Shown in pieces: positions 46,812 to 55,242 of a stretch of DNA of 64,000 nucleotides; positions within the stretch are counted from its first letter, which is position 1; each line of letters opens with the position of its first letter. This DNA comes from Kapaibacterium sp044224925 (GTDB lineage: Bacteria > Bacteroidota > Ignavibacteria > Kapaibacteriales > Kapaibacteriaceae): contig JBGAJM010000009.1 in NCBI GenBank assembly GCA_044224925.1, forward strand, positions 16,299-80,298, read 5' to 3'. The position numbers and the translations under genes are program-made. Below the pieces are notes generated by a model. It saw only the letters and a list, made by a program, of their open reading frames with translations, had not been told where the DNA came from and searched no databases.

Positions 46812-46819
46812 TATTTTTG
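46812..46819 (+). promoter_or_regulatory. Candidate -7 box (TATTTTTG) for guaA, overlapping the terminator tail
   Basis: TATTTTTG fits TAnnTTTG and ends 7 nt before the guaA ATG, giving a leader of only about 4 nt. A TTTG at 46783-46786 is too far upstream (25 nt) for the usual -33 spacing. Confidence 0.45.
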
Positions 46820-46826
46820 TGCACTT

Positions 46827-48368
46827 ATGACACACTCCGAACGCATCGTCATCCTCGACTTCGGTTCTCAGTACACACAGATCATCGCACGGAAAGTGCG
46901 CGAGGCCGGTGTGTATGCAGAGATCCATCCGTACAACATCTCGAAGGAGGCCTTCGAGGCCTTGGCGCCCAAAGGACTGATCCTGAGCGGTGGACCTTCC
47001 AGCGTCTATGCAGAAGGCGCGCCCATCCCTTCGTTCGACGTCTTCTCGCTCAACATTCCGGTGTTGGGCATTTGCTACGGACTTCAGCTGATCGCCCACC
47101 AATTGGGTGGTCAGGTTGACAAGGCGGCACGGCGGGAGTTTGGCAGGGCCATGCTCACCATCGACGATCGTTCCGACCTCTTCTTCGGTATGCGTGCGGC
47201 AACGCAAGTGTGGATGAGTCACGGCGATCACCTTACCGCCATCCCACCCGGATTCGAACACCTTGCACACACGGAGAACGCAGACATCTGCGCCATTCGC
47301 GATCCGAAGCGTCGCATCTATGGCGTGCAATTCCATCCGGAGGTAGCCCATTCCACGGAAGGGCGCGTCCTCCTCAAGAATTTTGTGCTCACCATTTGCG
47401 GTTGCTCGCCAACATGGAATGCAACATCGTTCATCGATGGCGCCATTGCCGACATCCGCGCAACGGTTGGCGATGGTGGCGTGATCTGTGCACTGAGTGG
47501 TGGCGTGGATTCAACGGTCGTTGCCGTGTTGTTGCACAAGGCCATTGGCGATAAGGTGCACTGCATCCACGTCGACAGCGGTCTGATGCGCAAGGGAGAA
47601 AGCACGCAGATCGAAGAGCTGTTCCGAAAGCACTTCAGCATGAGCATCGACGTCGTGGATGCATCGGAGCTCTTCCTATCGCGGTTGGAAGGTGTTTCGG
47701 ATCCAGAGAAGAAACGCAAGATCATTGGCGGCGCCTTCATCGAAGTGTTCGACGCCGAGGCGAAGAAGTTTTCCGATGCGCAATTCCTTGCGCAAGGAAC
47801 CCTCTATCCCGATGTGATCGAGTCACTGAGTGTGAAGGGTCCATCGGCCACCATCAAAACACATCATAACGTTGGCGGACTACCGGACACGATGAAGCTC
47901 TCGCTCATCGAGCCATTCCGCGAACTGTTCAAAGACGAAGTACGAGCTGTTGGTCGTGAGCTTGGCATTCCCGATTGGTTCGTCGAACGACATCCGTTCC
48001 CCGGACCAGGTCTGGCGATCCGCATTCCAGGACCGATCTCTGCCGAGAAGTTGAACATCCTTCGCGATGCCGACGAGATCTATCTCGACGAGATCCGCGC
48101 TGCCGGTCTCTACAACTCCATCTGGCAGGCCTTTGCCGTTCTCCTTCCTGTGCAGAGCGTGGGCGTGATGGGCGACGAGCGCACGTACGAGTATGTGTGT
48201 GCACTGCGCGCCGTAACGAGCACGGATGGCATGACGGCAGATTGGTATCACATGCCGTATGAAGTTCAAGCACGCATCAGCAATCGGATCATCAATGAAG
48301 TTCGCGGCATCAACCGCGTTGTGTACGACATATCGTCGAAACCGCCTGCAACCATAGAGTGGGAATGA
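46827..48368 (+). CDS. guaA: GMP synthase (glutamine-hydrolysing)
   Basis: 513 residues, the family length. The amidotransferase domain (about 1-190) has VILDFGSQYTQ, GICYGLQ with the nucleophile Cys and FHPEV with the catalytic His. The ATP-pyrophosphatase P-loop is LSGGVDSTV (about 229). The C-terminal dimerisation domain ends RVVYDISSKPPATIEWE. It makes GMP from XMP in purine synthesis. The ATG follows a TATTTTTG box by 7 nt, with no Shine-Dalgarno sequence. The stop overlaps the next ATG. Confidence 0.95.
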   Translation: MTHSERIVILDFGSQYTQIIARKVREAGVYAEIHPYNISKEAFEALAPKGLILSGGPSSVYAEGAPIPSFDVFSLNIPVLGICYGLQLIAHQLGGQVDKAARREFGRAMLTIDDRSDLFFGMRAATQVWMSHGDHLTAIPPGFEHLAHTENADICAIRDPKRRIYGVQFHPEVAHSTEGRVLLKNFVLTICGCSPTWNATSFIDGAIADIRATVGDGGVICALSGGVDSTVVAVLLHKAIGDKVHCIHVDSGLMRKGESTQIEELFRKHFSMSIDVVDASELFLSRLEGVSDPEKKRKIIGGAFIEVFDAEAKKFSDAQFLAQGTLYPDVIESLSVKGPSATIKTHHNVGGLPDTMKLSLIEPFRELFKDEVRAVGRELGIPDWFVERHPFPGPGLAIRIPGPISAEKLNILRDADEIYLDEIRAAGLYNSIWQAFAVLLPVQSVGVMGDERTYEYVCALRAVTSTDGMTADWYHMPYEVQARISNRIINEVRGINRVVYDISSKPPATIEWE

Positions 48369-48913
48369 AAGCACTCGTACCTATCGCCAACGGCACCGAA
48401 GAGATGGAAGCCGTCATCATCATCGACATGTTACGTCGTGCCGGGATCGATGTGATCGTGGCCGGCGATGGCAACGTTGTCACCTGCTCACGCGGTGTGC
48501 GCATTGTGCCTGACTGTCAGATGGAAGATCTCTCGGACGATGAGAATTTCGACGCCATCGTACTTCCCGGCGGATCGCAGGGCGTACAGAACTTCATCGA
48601 GAACGCACAGTTGGAGCACATGCTGCAACGGCATCGTGAACGCAAGGGCGTGATCGGCGCCATCTGTGCCGCGCCGGTGGTCTTGCACGAGCTCAACATG
48701 CTTGCGCGTACCGCCGTGATCACCAGTCATCCGTCCGTTGCCGAGACCTTGCAAGGATATGCCTACACGCTCGAGCGCGTTGCGCAAGACGGACGGCTGA
48801 TCACAAGCAGAGGCGCCGGTACGGCGTTCGAATTCACCTTGGCCGTCATTCGCATGATGGTGGACGAGGCCACGGCAAGCCGCGTTGCAAGCGACATCGT
48901 TCTCTATGAGTAA
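48365..48913 (+). CDS. DJ-1/PfpI family protein (YajL-like)
   Basis: 182 residues from ATG 48365, overlapping the guaA stop. PIANGTEEMEAVIIIDMLRRAG, VLPGGSQGVQNF and the nucleophile elbow GAICAAP (Cys near 103) match the YajL/DJ-1 branch, which protects against oxidative or carbonyl damage. The neighbours are housekeeping genes (guaA, metG) with which it is translationally coupled. It overlaps metG by 8 nt. Confidence 0.88.
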   Translation: MKALVPIANGTEEMEAVIIIDMLRRAGIDVIVAGDGNVVTCSRGVRIVPDCQMEDLSDDENFDAIVLPGGSQGVQNFIENAQLEHMLQRHRERKGVIGAICAAPVVLHELNMLARTAVITSHPSVAETLQGYAYTLERVAQDGRLITSRGAGTAFEFTLAVIRMMVDEATASRVASDIVLYE

Positions 48914-50972
48914 ACACCTTATCACTTCTGCCCTTCCGTATGCCAGTGGCATCACGCATTTGGGCAACGTTGTGGGAAGTACGCTTCCTGCCGACATCTA
49001 TGCGCGCTACTGCAGACTTGTTGGTCGCGAGACGCTCTACGTCTGCGGTTCCGATGAGCATGGCGTTGCCATCACGATCGCGGCGGACAAAGAGGGCATC
49101 ACGCCGCTGGAGCTCATCAACAAATACCACGCCGCCAATAAGACGGCATTGGAGAAGGCGGGCATTGCCTTCGATATCTACGATCGCACATCGAACCCGC
49201 TGCACAAGGAAACGGCGCAGGAGTTCTTTCGCGACTGGTTGTCGAAGGGATTGCTCATCGAGCGAGAAGAGGAACAGTTCTACGATGAAGATGCGGGCAT
49301 GTTCTTGCCCGATCGATATGTCGAGGGCGTGTGTCCGAACTGCGGCTACGACAAGGCGCGCGGCGATCAATGCGACAACTGCGGCGCGTATTACAACCAG
49401 CTCGACCTGAAGGAACCACGCTCACTCGTGAGCGGCAAGCGTCCTGTGGTGCGTGCCACGAAACACTGGTACTTCAAGCTCAACGAATTCCAGCAATGGA
49501 CGGAAGACTACATCGAACGTCACGTTGGCACGTGGAAAGACAACGTCCTCCAGCAAAGCCGCTCATGGCTCAAGCAAGGTCTTGCAGAGCGCGCTGCCAC
49601 ACGCGACATGGCATGGGGCATTCCCGTTCCCGTGGATGGCGCTGCTGGCAAGGTGATCTACGTCTGGTTCGAGGCCGTGCTCGGATACATCTCTGCCACC
49701 AAGCAATGGGCGCTCGATCATGGAACGCCGGATGCATGGATGGAATGGTGGAAGGGCAGCGATACAACGTATACGGCCTTCCTTGGGAAAGACAACATCG
49801 TGTTCCACACGATCATCTTTCCGATCCTTCTGCACAGTCGCGATGGATACATCCTTCCGCAGAACGTGCCGGCAAATGAGTTCTTGAATCTCGAAGGACA
49901 GAAGTTCTCGAAGAGTCGGAACTGGGCCATCGATCTGCAACAGTACGTGACGGATTTTCCGGAAGCACAGCACATCGACGTGATGCGGTACGTGCTCGCC
50001 GTGAACATGCCGGAAACGAAGGACAGCGATTTCACCTGGAAAGACTTCCAGGCACGCGCGAACAATGAACTCGGATCCATCCTCGGAAACTATGTGAACC
50101 GCGTGATGCTGTTCACAGCAAAGAACTTCAATGCCACCGTTCCGGCAGTGGAGCGCGCAGCAGGCGAGCACGAGAACGTGCTGCATGCAAGCGTTGCTGC
50201 AAGCCTTGCCGCCATGGCATCGAACCTTGATGCCTTCCGCTTCCGCGATGCGGTGATGGACATGATGAACATCGCACGTGCGGCGAACAAGTACTTCAAC
50301 GACAAAGCACCGTGGAAGGCCGTGAAGGAAGATCCGGCGGATTGCGCTCTCACGATCGGCACCTGCTTGCAAGTGATCCGCACGTTGAGCGTGGCCGTTG
50401 CACCGGTCTTGCCGAACACGGCCGTTGCGATCCAGCGCATGCTCAACATTCCGCAATGCAGTGGTGCACCGGGCGACGTGGCCGTTGGCACCAACGTGTG
50501 GATGGATGCACTCACACCAACGCTTCCTGCCGGCCATGCACTTGGCGAGGCCGTGATCCTATTCACCAAGATCGAGGACGACGTGATCGAACAAGAGATC
50601 GCCAAACTTGGTGGCACCGAAGCCGCCGTACCGGAACCGGAGCCTCGCATTTCGATCGACGACTTCAAGAAGGTGCAGCTCCGCACCGGCAAGATCCTCA
50701 ATGCAGAACCCGTACCGAAGTCGAAGAAGCTCATGAAGCTCAACGTCGACCTTGGTACCGAGCAACGTCAGATCCTTGCCGGCATTGCCGAGCACTACAC
50801 AGCGGAACAGTTGGTGGGCATGACGATCGTTGTGGTGGCGAACCTTGCTCCTGCAAAGCTCATGGGTCTTGAGTCGCAAGGCATGGTCCTTGCTGCTTCG
50901 AATGCCGACGGGAAGCTCACGCTCGTGACTCCTTCGGACGTAACGATCGGTGCCGGCGCAGAAGTGCGATAA
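48906..50972 (+). CDS. metG: Methionyl-tRNA synthetase
   Basis: 688 residues from ATG 48906. Class Ia motifs are SALPYASGITHLGN (HIGH-type) and KFSKSRN (KMSKS-type). The inserted zinc knuckle is CPNCGYDKARGDQCDNC (about 142-158). The last 100 residues are an EMAPII-like tRNA-binding domain (DFKKVQLRTGKILNAE...LMGLESQGMVLAAS), the dimerising form seen in many bacteria. The start lies within the end of the DJ-1/PfpI gene (8-nt overlap). Confidence 0.94.
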   Translation: MSKHLITSALPYASGITHLGNVVGSTLPADIYARYCRLVGRETLYVCGSDEHGVAITIAADKEGITPLELINKYHAANKTALEKAGIAFDIYDRTSNPLHKETAQEFFRDWLSKGLLIEREEEQFYDEDAGMFLPDRYVEGVCPNCGYDKARGDQCDNCGAYYNQLDLKEPRSLVSGKRPVVRATKHWYFKLNEFQQWTEDYIERHVGTWKDNVLQQSRSWLKQGLAERAATRDMAWGIPVPVDGAAGKVIYVWFEAVLGYISATKQWALDHGTPDAWMEWWKGSDTTYTAFLGKDNIVFHTIIFPILLHSRDGYILPQNVPANEFLNLEGQKFSKSRNWAIDLQQYVTDFPEAQHIDVMRYVLAVNMPETKDSDFTWKDFQARANNELGSILGNYVNRVMLFTAKNFNATVPAVERAAGEHENVLHASVAASLAAMASNLDAFRFRDAVMDMMNIARAANKYFNDKAPWKAVKEDPADCALTIGTCLQVIRTLSVAVAPVLPNTAVAIQRMLNIPQCSGAPGDVAVGTNVWMDALTPTLPAGHALGEAVILFTKIEDDVIEQEIAKLGGTEAAVPEPEPRISIDDFKKVQLRTGKILNAEPVPKSKKLMKLNVDLGTEQRQILAGIAEHYTAEQLVGMTIVVVANLAPAKLMGLESQGMVLAASNADGKLTLVTPSDVTIGAGAEVR

Positions 50973-50988
50973 CGGAGAGACACAGACC

Positions 50989-51333
50989 ATGGTCGAACAA
51001 GAAACAGAGGCCATCCCCGCGCCCGTGAAGGAACCCACGCAGATCGTGAAGCAGCGACGTCTGCTGAACCGCTGGAGTATCTTTATCCTCTTGTTCGTGA
51101 GCGCCGTTGCAACGGTCCTGTATGTGAGCAACGTGATCCAGGTGAACAGACTCTTGCGTGAGAAGGATGGGTTGCAGCATTCGCTCGACTCCTTGCATAC
51201 CGTGAATCAAAGTCTGCGCACCGAAGTGCATCGTCTTCAATCATCCGAACGCATCACGCGCATTGCGTCGGAGAAGCTTGGCATGACACCTCCAACCAAG
51301 GCCCCACGCGTGCTTCGCGCGAACAACGAATGA
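50989..51333 (+). CDS. ftsL: FtsL-like septum protein
   Basis: 114 residues. One transmembrane helix (WSIFILLFVSAVATVLYVSNVI, about 43-64) follows a basic cytoplasmic tail. Then comes a coiled-coil heptad segment (VNRLLREKDGLQHSLDSL...LRTEVHRLQSSERI) ending IASEKLGMTPP, the FtsL signature. It overlaps the next gene by 4 nt. FtsL, with DivIC, activates the septal FtsW-FtsI synthase. The gene name rests on this architecture and the adjacent ftsI. Confidence 0.75.
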   Translation: MVEQETEAIPAPVKEPTQIVKQRRLLNRWSIFILLFVSAVATVLYVSNVIQVNRLLREKDGLQHSLDSLHTVNQSLRTEVHRLQSSERITRIASEKLGMTPPTKAPRVLRANNE

Positions 51334-53402
51334 GCGTACGGAACGATCAGCCGCTTCCGCAGCCGTACGACCCCATTCGCTGGAAGGCCAGTCTGCTGCT
51401 CATGCTCTTCTCGTTGGCATTGCTGACGGTACTCGGCAGATTGTTCTGGGTGCAAGTGGTGCAGGGCAATGCCTACCGCGAACTTGCACGCAAGCAATAC
51501 GAGAGCAGAGTGCTTCTGCGCGCTGAGCGCGGGAAGATCTACGACCGACAGATGCGCGACATCGCAACGATGATGCAGACCACGTCGTTCGCCGTCGATC
51601 CGCAAATGATCCGCGATCCCGCCAAGTGCTTCCAATTGCTCTCGCAAGCAACAGGTGTTCCTGCGAGCACCTACTTCGATCTGATGAAGCGCTCAGAAGG
51701 CCGATTCGTCTGGCTTGCGCGCGGCATCAACACGGTGGTCTATCCGGATCTCGACACGCTCTCCGATCCCGGTCTGATCCGTCTGCGCGAACCGAAGCGC
51801 AACTTCGTGTACGGTCCTGTTGCATCGCAGATCATCGGCGTTACCAACGTCGACAACACCGGCGTGTCCGGTCTCGAGGTCTCGTACGATTCCTTGCTCA
51901 AAGGACAGAGTGGCTTCGTCGTCATGCAACGTGATGGACGTGGCAGACTCCGTCCCGGCGTCAATCCCGAACGTCAGGCGGCACGCAACGGCAATGGATT
52001 GCAACTCACGATCGACGTCGACATGCAGCGCGTTGCCGAGCAAGAACTTGCACGCGGTGTACGCGAGGCCGGTGCAGTAAGCGGCACGGTGATCGCCATC
52101 GAACCTTCGACCGGCGATGTGGTGGCCATGGCCTCGTATCCCTCCTTCGATCCTTCCCGCCTTGACAAGGCCTCGAGCGAGTCGATGCGCATTCGCGGCA
52201 TCACCGATCAGTACGAGCCGGGCTCGACGATGAAGGCCGTGACGGCAGCGGCCCTGATCGAAGAGAAGAAGATCAAACCCACCGACATGGTCGATGGAAA
52301 GAACGGCAAGCTCGCTATCCGCGACGGTGTGGTCGTTGACGATCATCCTGTTGGACGGGTGGCCTTCGCCACGGCCCTCGAACAATCGAGCAATGTGGTG
52401 TTCGCCCAAGTGAGCACGATGATCCCTGACCATGTCTACTACAAGTACGTGCGCGACTTCGGCTTTGGTATTCCCGTTGGCATCGATCTCCCGGGCGAAG
52501 TGCGCGGTGTGCTGAAACGTCCGCACGAGTTCGATGCCACCACCAAGACCTACATGTCGTTCGGGTATCAGCTCGCCGCGACGGCCTTGCAGATCGTGAA
52601 TGCCTATGCCACCATTGCCAATGGTGGTGTGATGATGCAGCCGCGTGTGGTGAAGGCCATCACCACGGCAGAGGGATCGATCGAACATGAGGTCAAACCA
52701 CAGATCATCCGTCGGGTGATCTCTGCCGAAACGGCACGCACGCTCACGGAGATGCTCGTTGGTGTGGTGGAACGCGGAACAGGATCAGAGGCGAAGATCT
52801 CGGGTGTGCGCATTGCGGGCAAGACCGGAACAGCACAGCAATTGGAAGATGGCCTGTATTCGAAGAAGGCCTATACGGCGTCGTTCGTTGGATTCTATCC
52901 GGCAGACCAGCCGCGCATTGCCATGATCGTGATGCTCGACCGACCGTCGACCAGCATCTATGGCGGTACGGCAGCGGCACCGATCTTCCGACGCATTGTG
53001 CAGAAGACCATGACGACGTTGGTGCTCGACGGAGACACACGCGAGAAGATCGCGGCCAGCGCACAGGCCGATAGTGTGATCATGCCCGATGTACGCGGCG
53101 TCGATGGACTGGTGGCAGACTCGGTGCTGCATCGGTTGGGACTCCACGTCGACCATGTTGAACAAGGCATCGTGGTCGTTCAGCATCCGGGGGCAGGGAG
53201 CAAGGTGGAACGGGGCACGAATGTGACCATCACCGTCCAGCCACCACGACAGCAACAGGCCCGTCCGAACGTTGTTGGTCTGCCGCTCCGGCGTGCCATC
53301 ACCATCCTCCATGCGGCCGGTGCCGAGGTCCGCGTGCAGGGCTCGGGCAAGGTGCGCTCGCAAACATGGAACGGTGCCGTCTGTACCGTGCTCTGTGAGT
53401 AA
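51330..53402 (+). CDS. ftsI: Septal penicillin-binding protein (class B transpeptidase) with C-terminal PASTA domains
   Basis: 690 residues. A single N-terminal membrane anchor (LLLMLFSLALLTVLGRLFWVQV, about 24-45) is followed by the dimerisation domain and the transpeptidase domain with SxxK (STMK, Ser near 296), SSN near 350 and KTGT near 498. The C-terminal 120 residues hold two PASTA-like repeats (MPDVRGVDGLVADSVLHRLGL; PNVVGLPLRRAITILHAAGA). It cross-links septal peptidoglycan. It follows ftsL and metG. The usual mraZ-mraW neighbours upstream and murE downstream are absent. Confidence 0.9.
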   Translation: MSVRNDQPLPQPYDPIRWKASLLLMLFSLALLTVLGRLFWVQVVQGNAYRELARKQYESRVLLRAERGKIYDRQMRDIATMMQTTSFAVDPQMIRDPAKCFQLLSQATGVPASTYFDLMKRSEGRFVWLARGINTVVYPDLDTLSDPGLIRLREPKRNFVYGPVASQIIGVTNVDNTGVSGLEVSYDSLLKGQSGFVVMQRDGRGRLRPGVNPERQAARNGNGLQLTIDVDMQRVAEQELARGVREAGAVSGTVIAIEPSTGDVVAMASYPSFDPSRLDKASSESMRIRGITDQYEPGSTMKAVTAAALIEEKKIKPTDMVDGKNGKLAIRDGVVVDDHPVGRVAFATALEQSSNVVFAQVSTMIPDHVYYKYVRDFGFGIPVGIDLPGEVRGVLKRPHEFDATTKTYMSFGYQLAATALQIVNAYATIANGGVMMQPRVVKAITTAEGSIEHEVKPQIIRRVISAETARTLTEMLVGVVERGTGSEAKISGVRIAGKTGTAQQLEDGLYSKKAYTASFVGFYPADQPRIAMIVMLDRPSTSIYGGTAAAPIFRRIVQKTMTTLVLDGDTREKIAASAQADSVIMPDVRGVDGLVADSVLHRLGLHVDHVEQGIVVVQHPGAGSKVERGTNVTITVQPPRQQQARPNVVGLPLRRAITILHAAGAEVRVQGSGKVRSQTWNGAVCTVLCE

Positions 53403-53435
53403 CTTCGTAGCCACTCATGGATTCTTGACCTGCCC

Positions 53436-55223
53436 GTGAAACACAACTCCATCATTCTTGTCGGCCTTTGCATGCTCACGTCATTCGTGACGAGCATGAG
53501 TGCGCGTGAACAGCAGGAGAAGGTGAATTTCGGAGCCTATCGCGTCGGGTCGACGACACGCAAGGTCGTACGCGTCGACCTCCGTGTGCCCGGCGGCCCG
53601 GGCTTCATGGTCACGAAACCCTCCGGCTTCGTGCATCCATTCGATGTGGCTCCCGGAAAGGGCCCTAATGGAAGCTATCCCGTGATCGACGGACAGTTCG
53701 TTGAATTGTCCCTGACCTTCCATCCAACGGACAATGGGGATTTCACGGACACGCTCCTTCTGGAGCGGCCACCCATGGGCAATGTGGTCGACAAGATCCT
53801 CGTGATCGTCTTCGGGCGCGGAACCGGGAAAGAGGCCAAGGTCATCCCCGTTGATTTCACCAAGGACGATCCCACGATCTACATCGGCGACTCCATTGGG
53901 ATCAAGAGGCGCATTCCTCTTGAGAAGGATGATCCACGCCGATTCAAGCGTTTAGATACGACGATCCTTGATGCGCCATTCTTCCTGATCATCAGCCCCG
54001 AGAGTGATCCTCAAGACGACGAGGTCATCCTTGGTGCGTCCTTCGAACCACGTCAGCCCGGCGTGTTCCGTGATACATTGGCCTACGTTCGCTTGGACAC
54101 CATCCCCGGCAACCCGACACCCGTGGAGCTGGATACCATCGTCTATCTGTTCTATGGCGTTGCGAAGAGGCAGCCAAGCAAGTTTGAGCATACGTTCAAT
54201 GCCTATCTGAACGATGCGCCCAAAGAGATCAGCGGTTCCTTCACCGTTGAATCTGCCACACCGTATACATATGCCGACGGTAAGTTCACCGATGGACCGT
54301 GTGACTTCAATCGCTTTTTACAAATCAATGTCAAGCCAGACGAAGACCGTGTGGAATACACGGTGCGTTGCACACCCACACGTATCGGTACGTTCGTCGA
54401 CACGCTTGTGATCAAGCGCCTGAATGCAAAGAACGACGTGGTCGATTCAACCCTTGTGGTCTGCACCACAACGGTCCGTCCACGTCCACTTGTCCTCACC
54501 CTTGCACTCACCCCCGCATCCGTTGCGGCCAACATCGGTGACACGATCTCGCTTGCCGTGATCGCTACGGCAGATCATGTGCCGGACGAGCCGGCGCTCA
54601 TCAAGAATGCGAGCTTCACGTTCTCGTACAATGCGACGGTTCTCATCCCGCTCACATCCGCCACGGTCAGCACCGACCGTCAGGGCGATATCAGCACGGT
54701 CACCCTTACACGCACAGCGCAAGAGCAAGTGCGATTGGTCACGGGATCCGATACCATCGGTGTGATCCAATGTGTTGTGGCCCTTGGCAATGCAGACCGT
54801 GACGTTGTCCGTCCGCTGAGCGCCGTTCTCGACGCAGAGCAGACCGAGAACAAGACCTATACGCTCGACTCTGCCACGGTCACCATCTCGGATATCTGGG
54901 AACATAACGGCGGTCCCCGCCTTGTGAACTCCCTGCGCGGTCCGTGCGACATCGTCGTAAGTCCTTTGCCGATGCGCACCACGGCCACCATGAAACTCAT
55001 CAACGTGCCAACGGATGTCGGGACGTTCCATCTTGTACGATCTTCCGGCATCGTCGTGGCCGATCTTACGGATCCAGTTCGTAATGGTGTGCGAGAATTC
55101 ACGCTGACGGCCGGCTCCGGCGGCGGCCTTGCCCTTTCACCGGGCACGTATTATGCCCGTTTGCTCGTGGGCGCAAACGGAAAAACCGTCTATAGTGTCG
55201 TTCGTATGATCGTGGTGGAATAG
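53436..55223 (+). CDS. T9SS-exported protein with cohesin-like domain
   Basis: 595 residues. The start is GTG 53436, giving a signal peptide (HNSIILVGLCMLTSFVTSMSA). Repeated beta domains follow, including two FHPTDNGDFTDTLLLERP-like units (FTPRxG.F.DTL pattern) typical of choice-of-anchor/MSP-type Ig folds. A cohesin-like sandwich (ASVAANIGDTISLAVIA...FTFSYNATVLIP) lies near 360-470. A T9SS domain closes the protein (VVSPLPMRTTATMKLINV...LSPGTYYARLLVG). It sits in a 33-nt gap after ftsI and has no clear ribosome site. Confidence 0.65.
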   Translation: MKHNSIILVGLCMLTSFVTSMSAREQQEKVNFGAYRVGSTTRKVVRVDLRVPGGPGFMVTKPSGFVHPFDVAPGKGPNGSYPVIDGQFVELSLTFHPTDNGDFTDTLLLERPPMGNVVDKILVIVFGRGTGKEAKVIPVDFTKDDPTIYIGDSIGIKRRIPLEKDDPRRFKRLDTTILDAPFFLIISPESDPQDDEVILGASFEPRQPGVFRDTLAYVRLDTIPGNPTPVELDTIVYLFYGVAKRQPSKFEHTFNAYLNDAPKEISGSFTVESATPYTYADGKFTDGPCDFNRFLQINVKPDEDRVEYTVRCTPTRIGTFVDTLVIKRLNAKNDVVDSTLVVCTTTVRPRPLVLTLALTPASVAANIGDTISLAVIATADHVPDEPALIKNASFTFSYNATVLIPLTSATVSTDRQGDISTVTLTRTAQEQVRLVTGSDTIGVIQCVVALGNADRDVVRPLSAVLDAEQTENKTYTLDSATVTISDIWEHNGGPRLVNSLRGPCDIVVSPLPMRTTATMKLINVPTDVGTFHLVRSSGIVVADLTDPVRNGVREFTLTAGSGGGLALSPGTYYARLLVGANGKTVYSVVRMIVVE

Positions 55224-55231
55224 TCCACCAG

Positions 55232-55239
55232 TATCTTTG
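55232..55239 (+). promoter_or_regulatory. Candidate -7 box (TATCTTTG) 3 nt before a start codon
   Basis: TATCTTTG matches TAnnTTTG and is followed by CCC and the ATG at 55243. If it works at the usual -7 spacing, RNA starts at or next to the A of the ATG, giving a leaderless message. Confidence 0.45.
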
Positions 55240-55242
55240 CCC

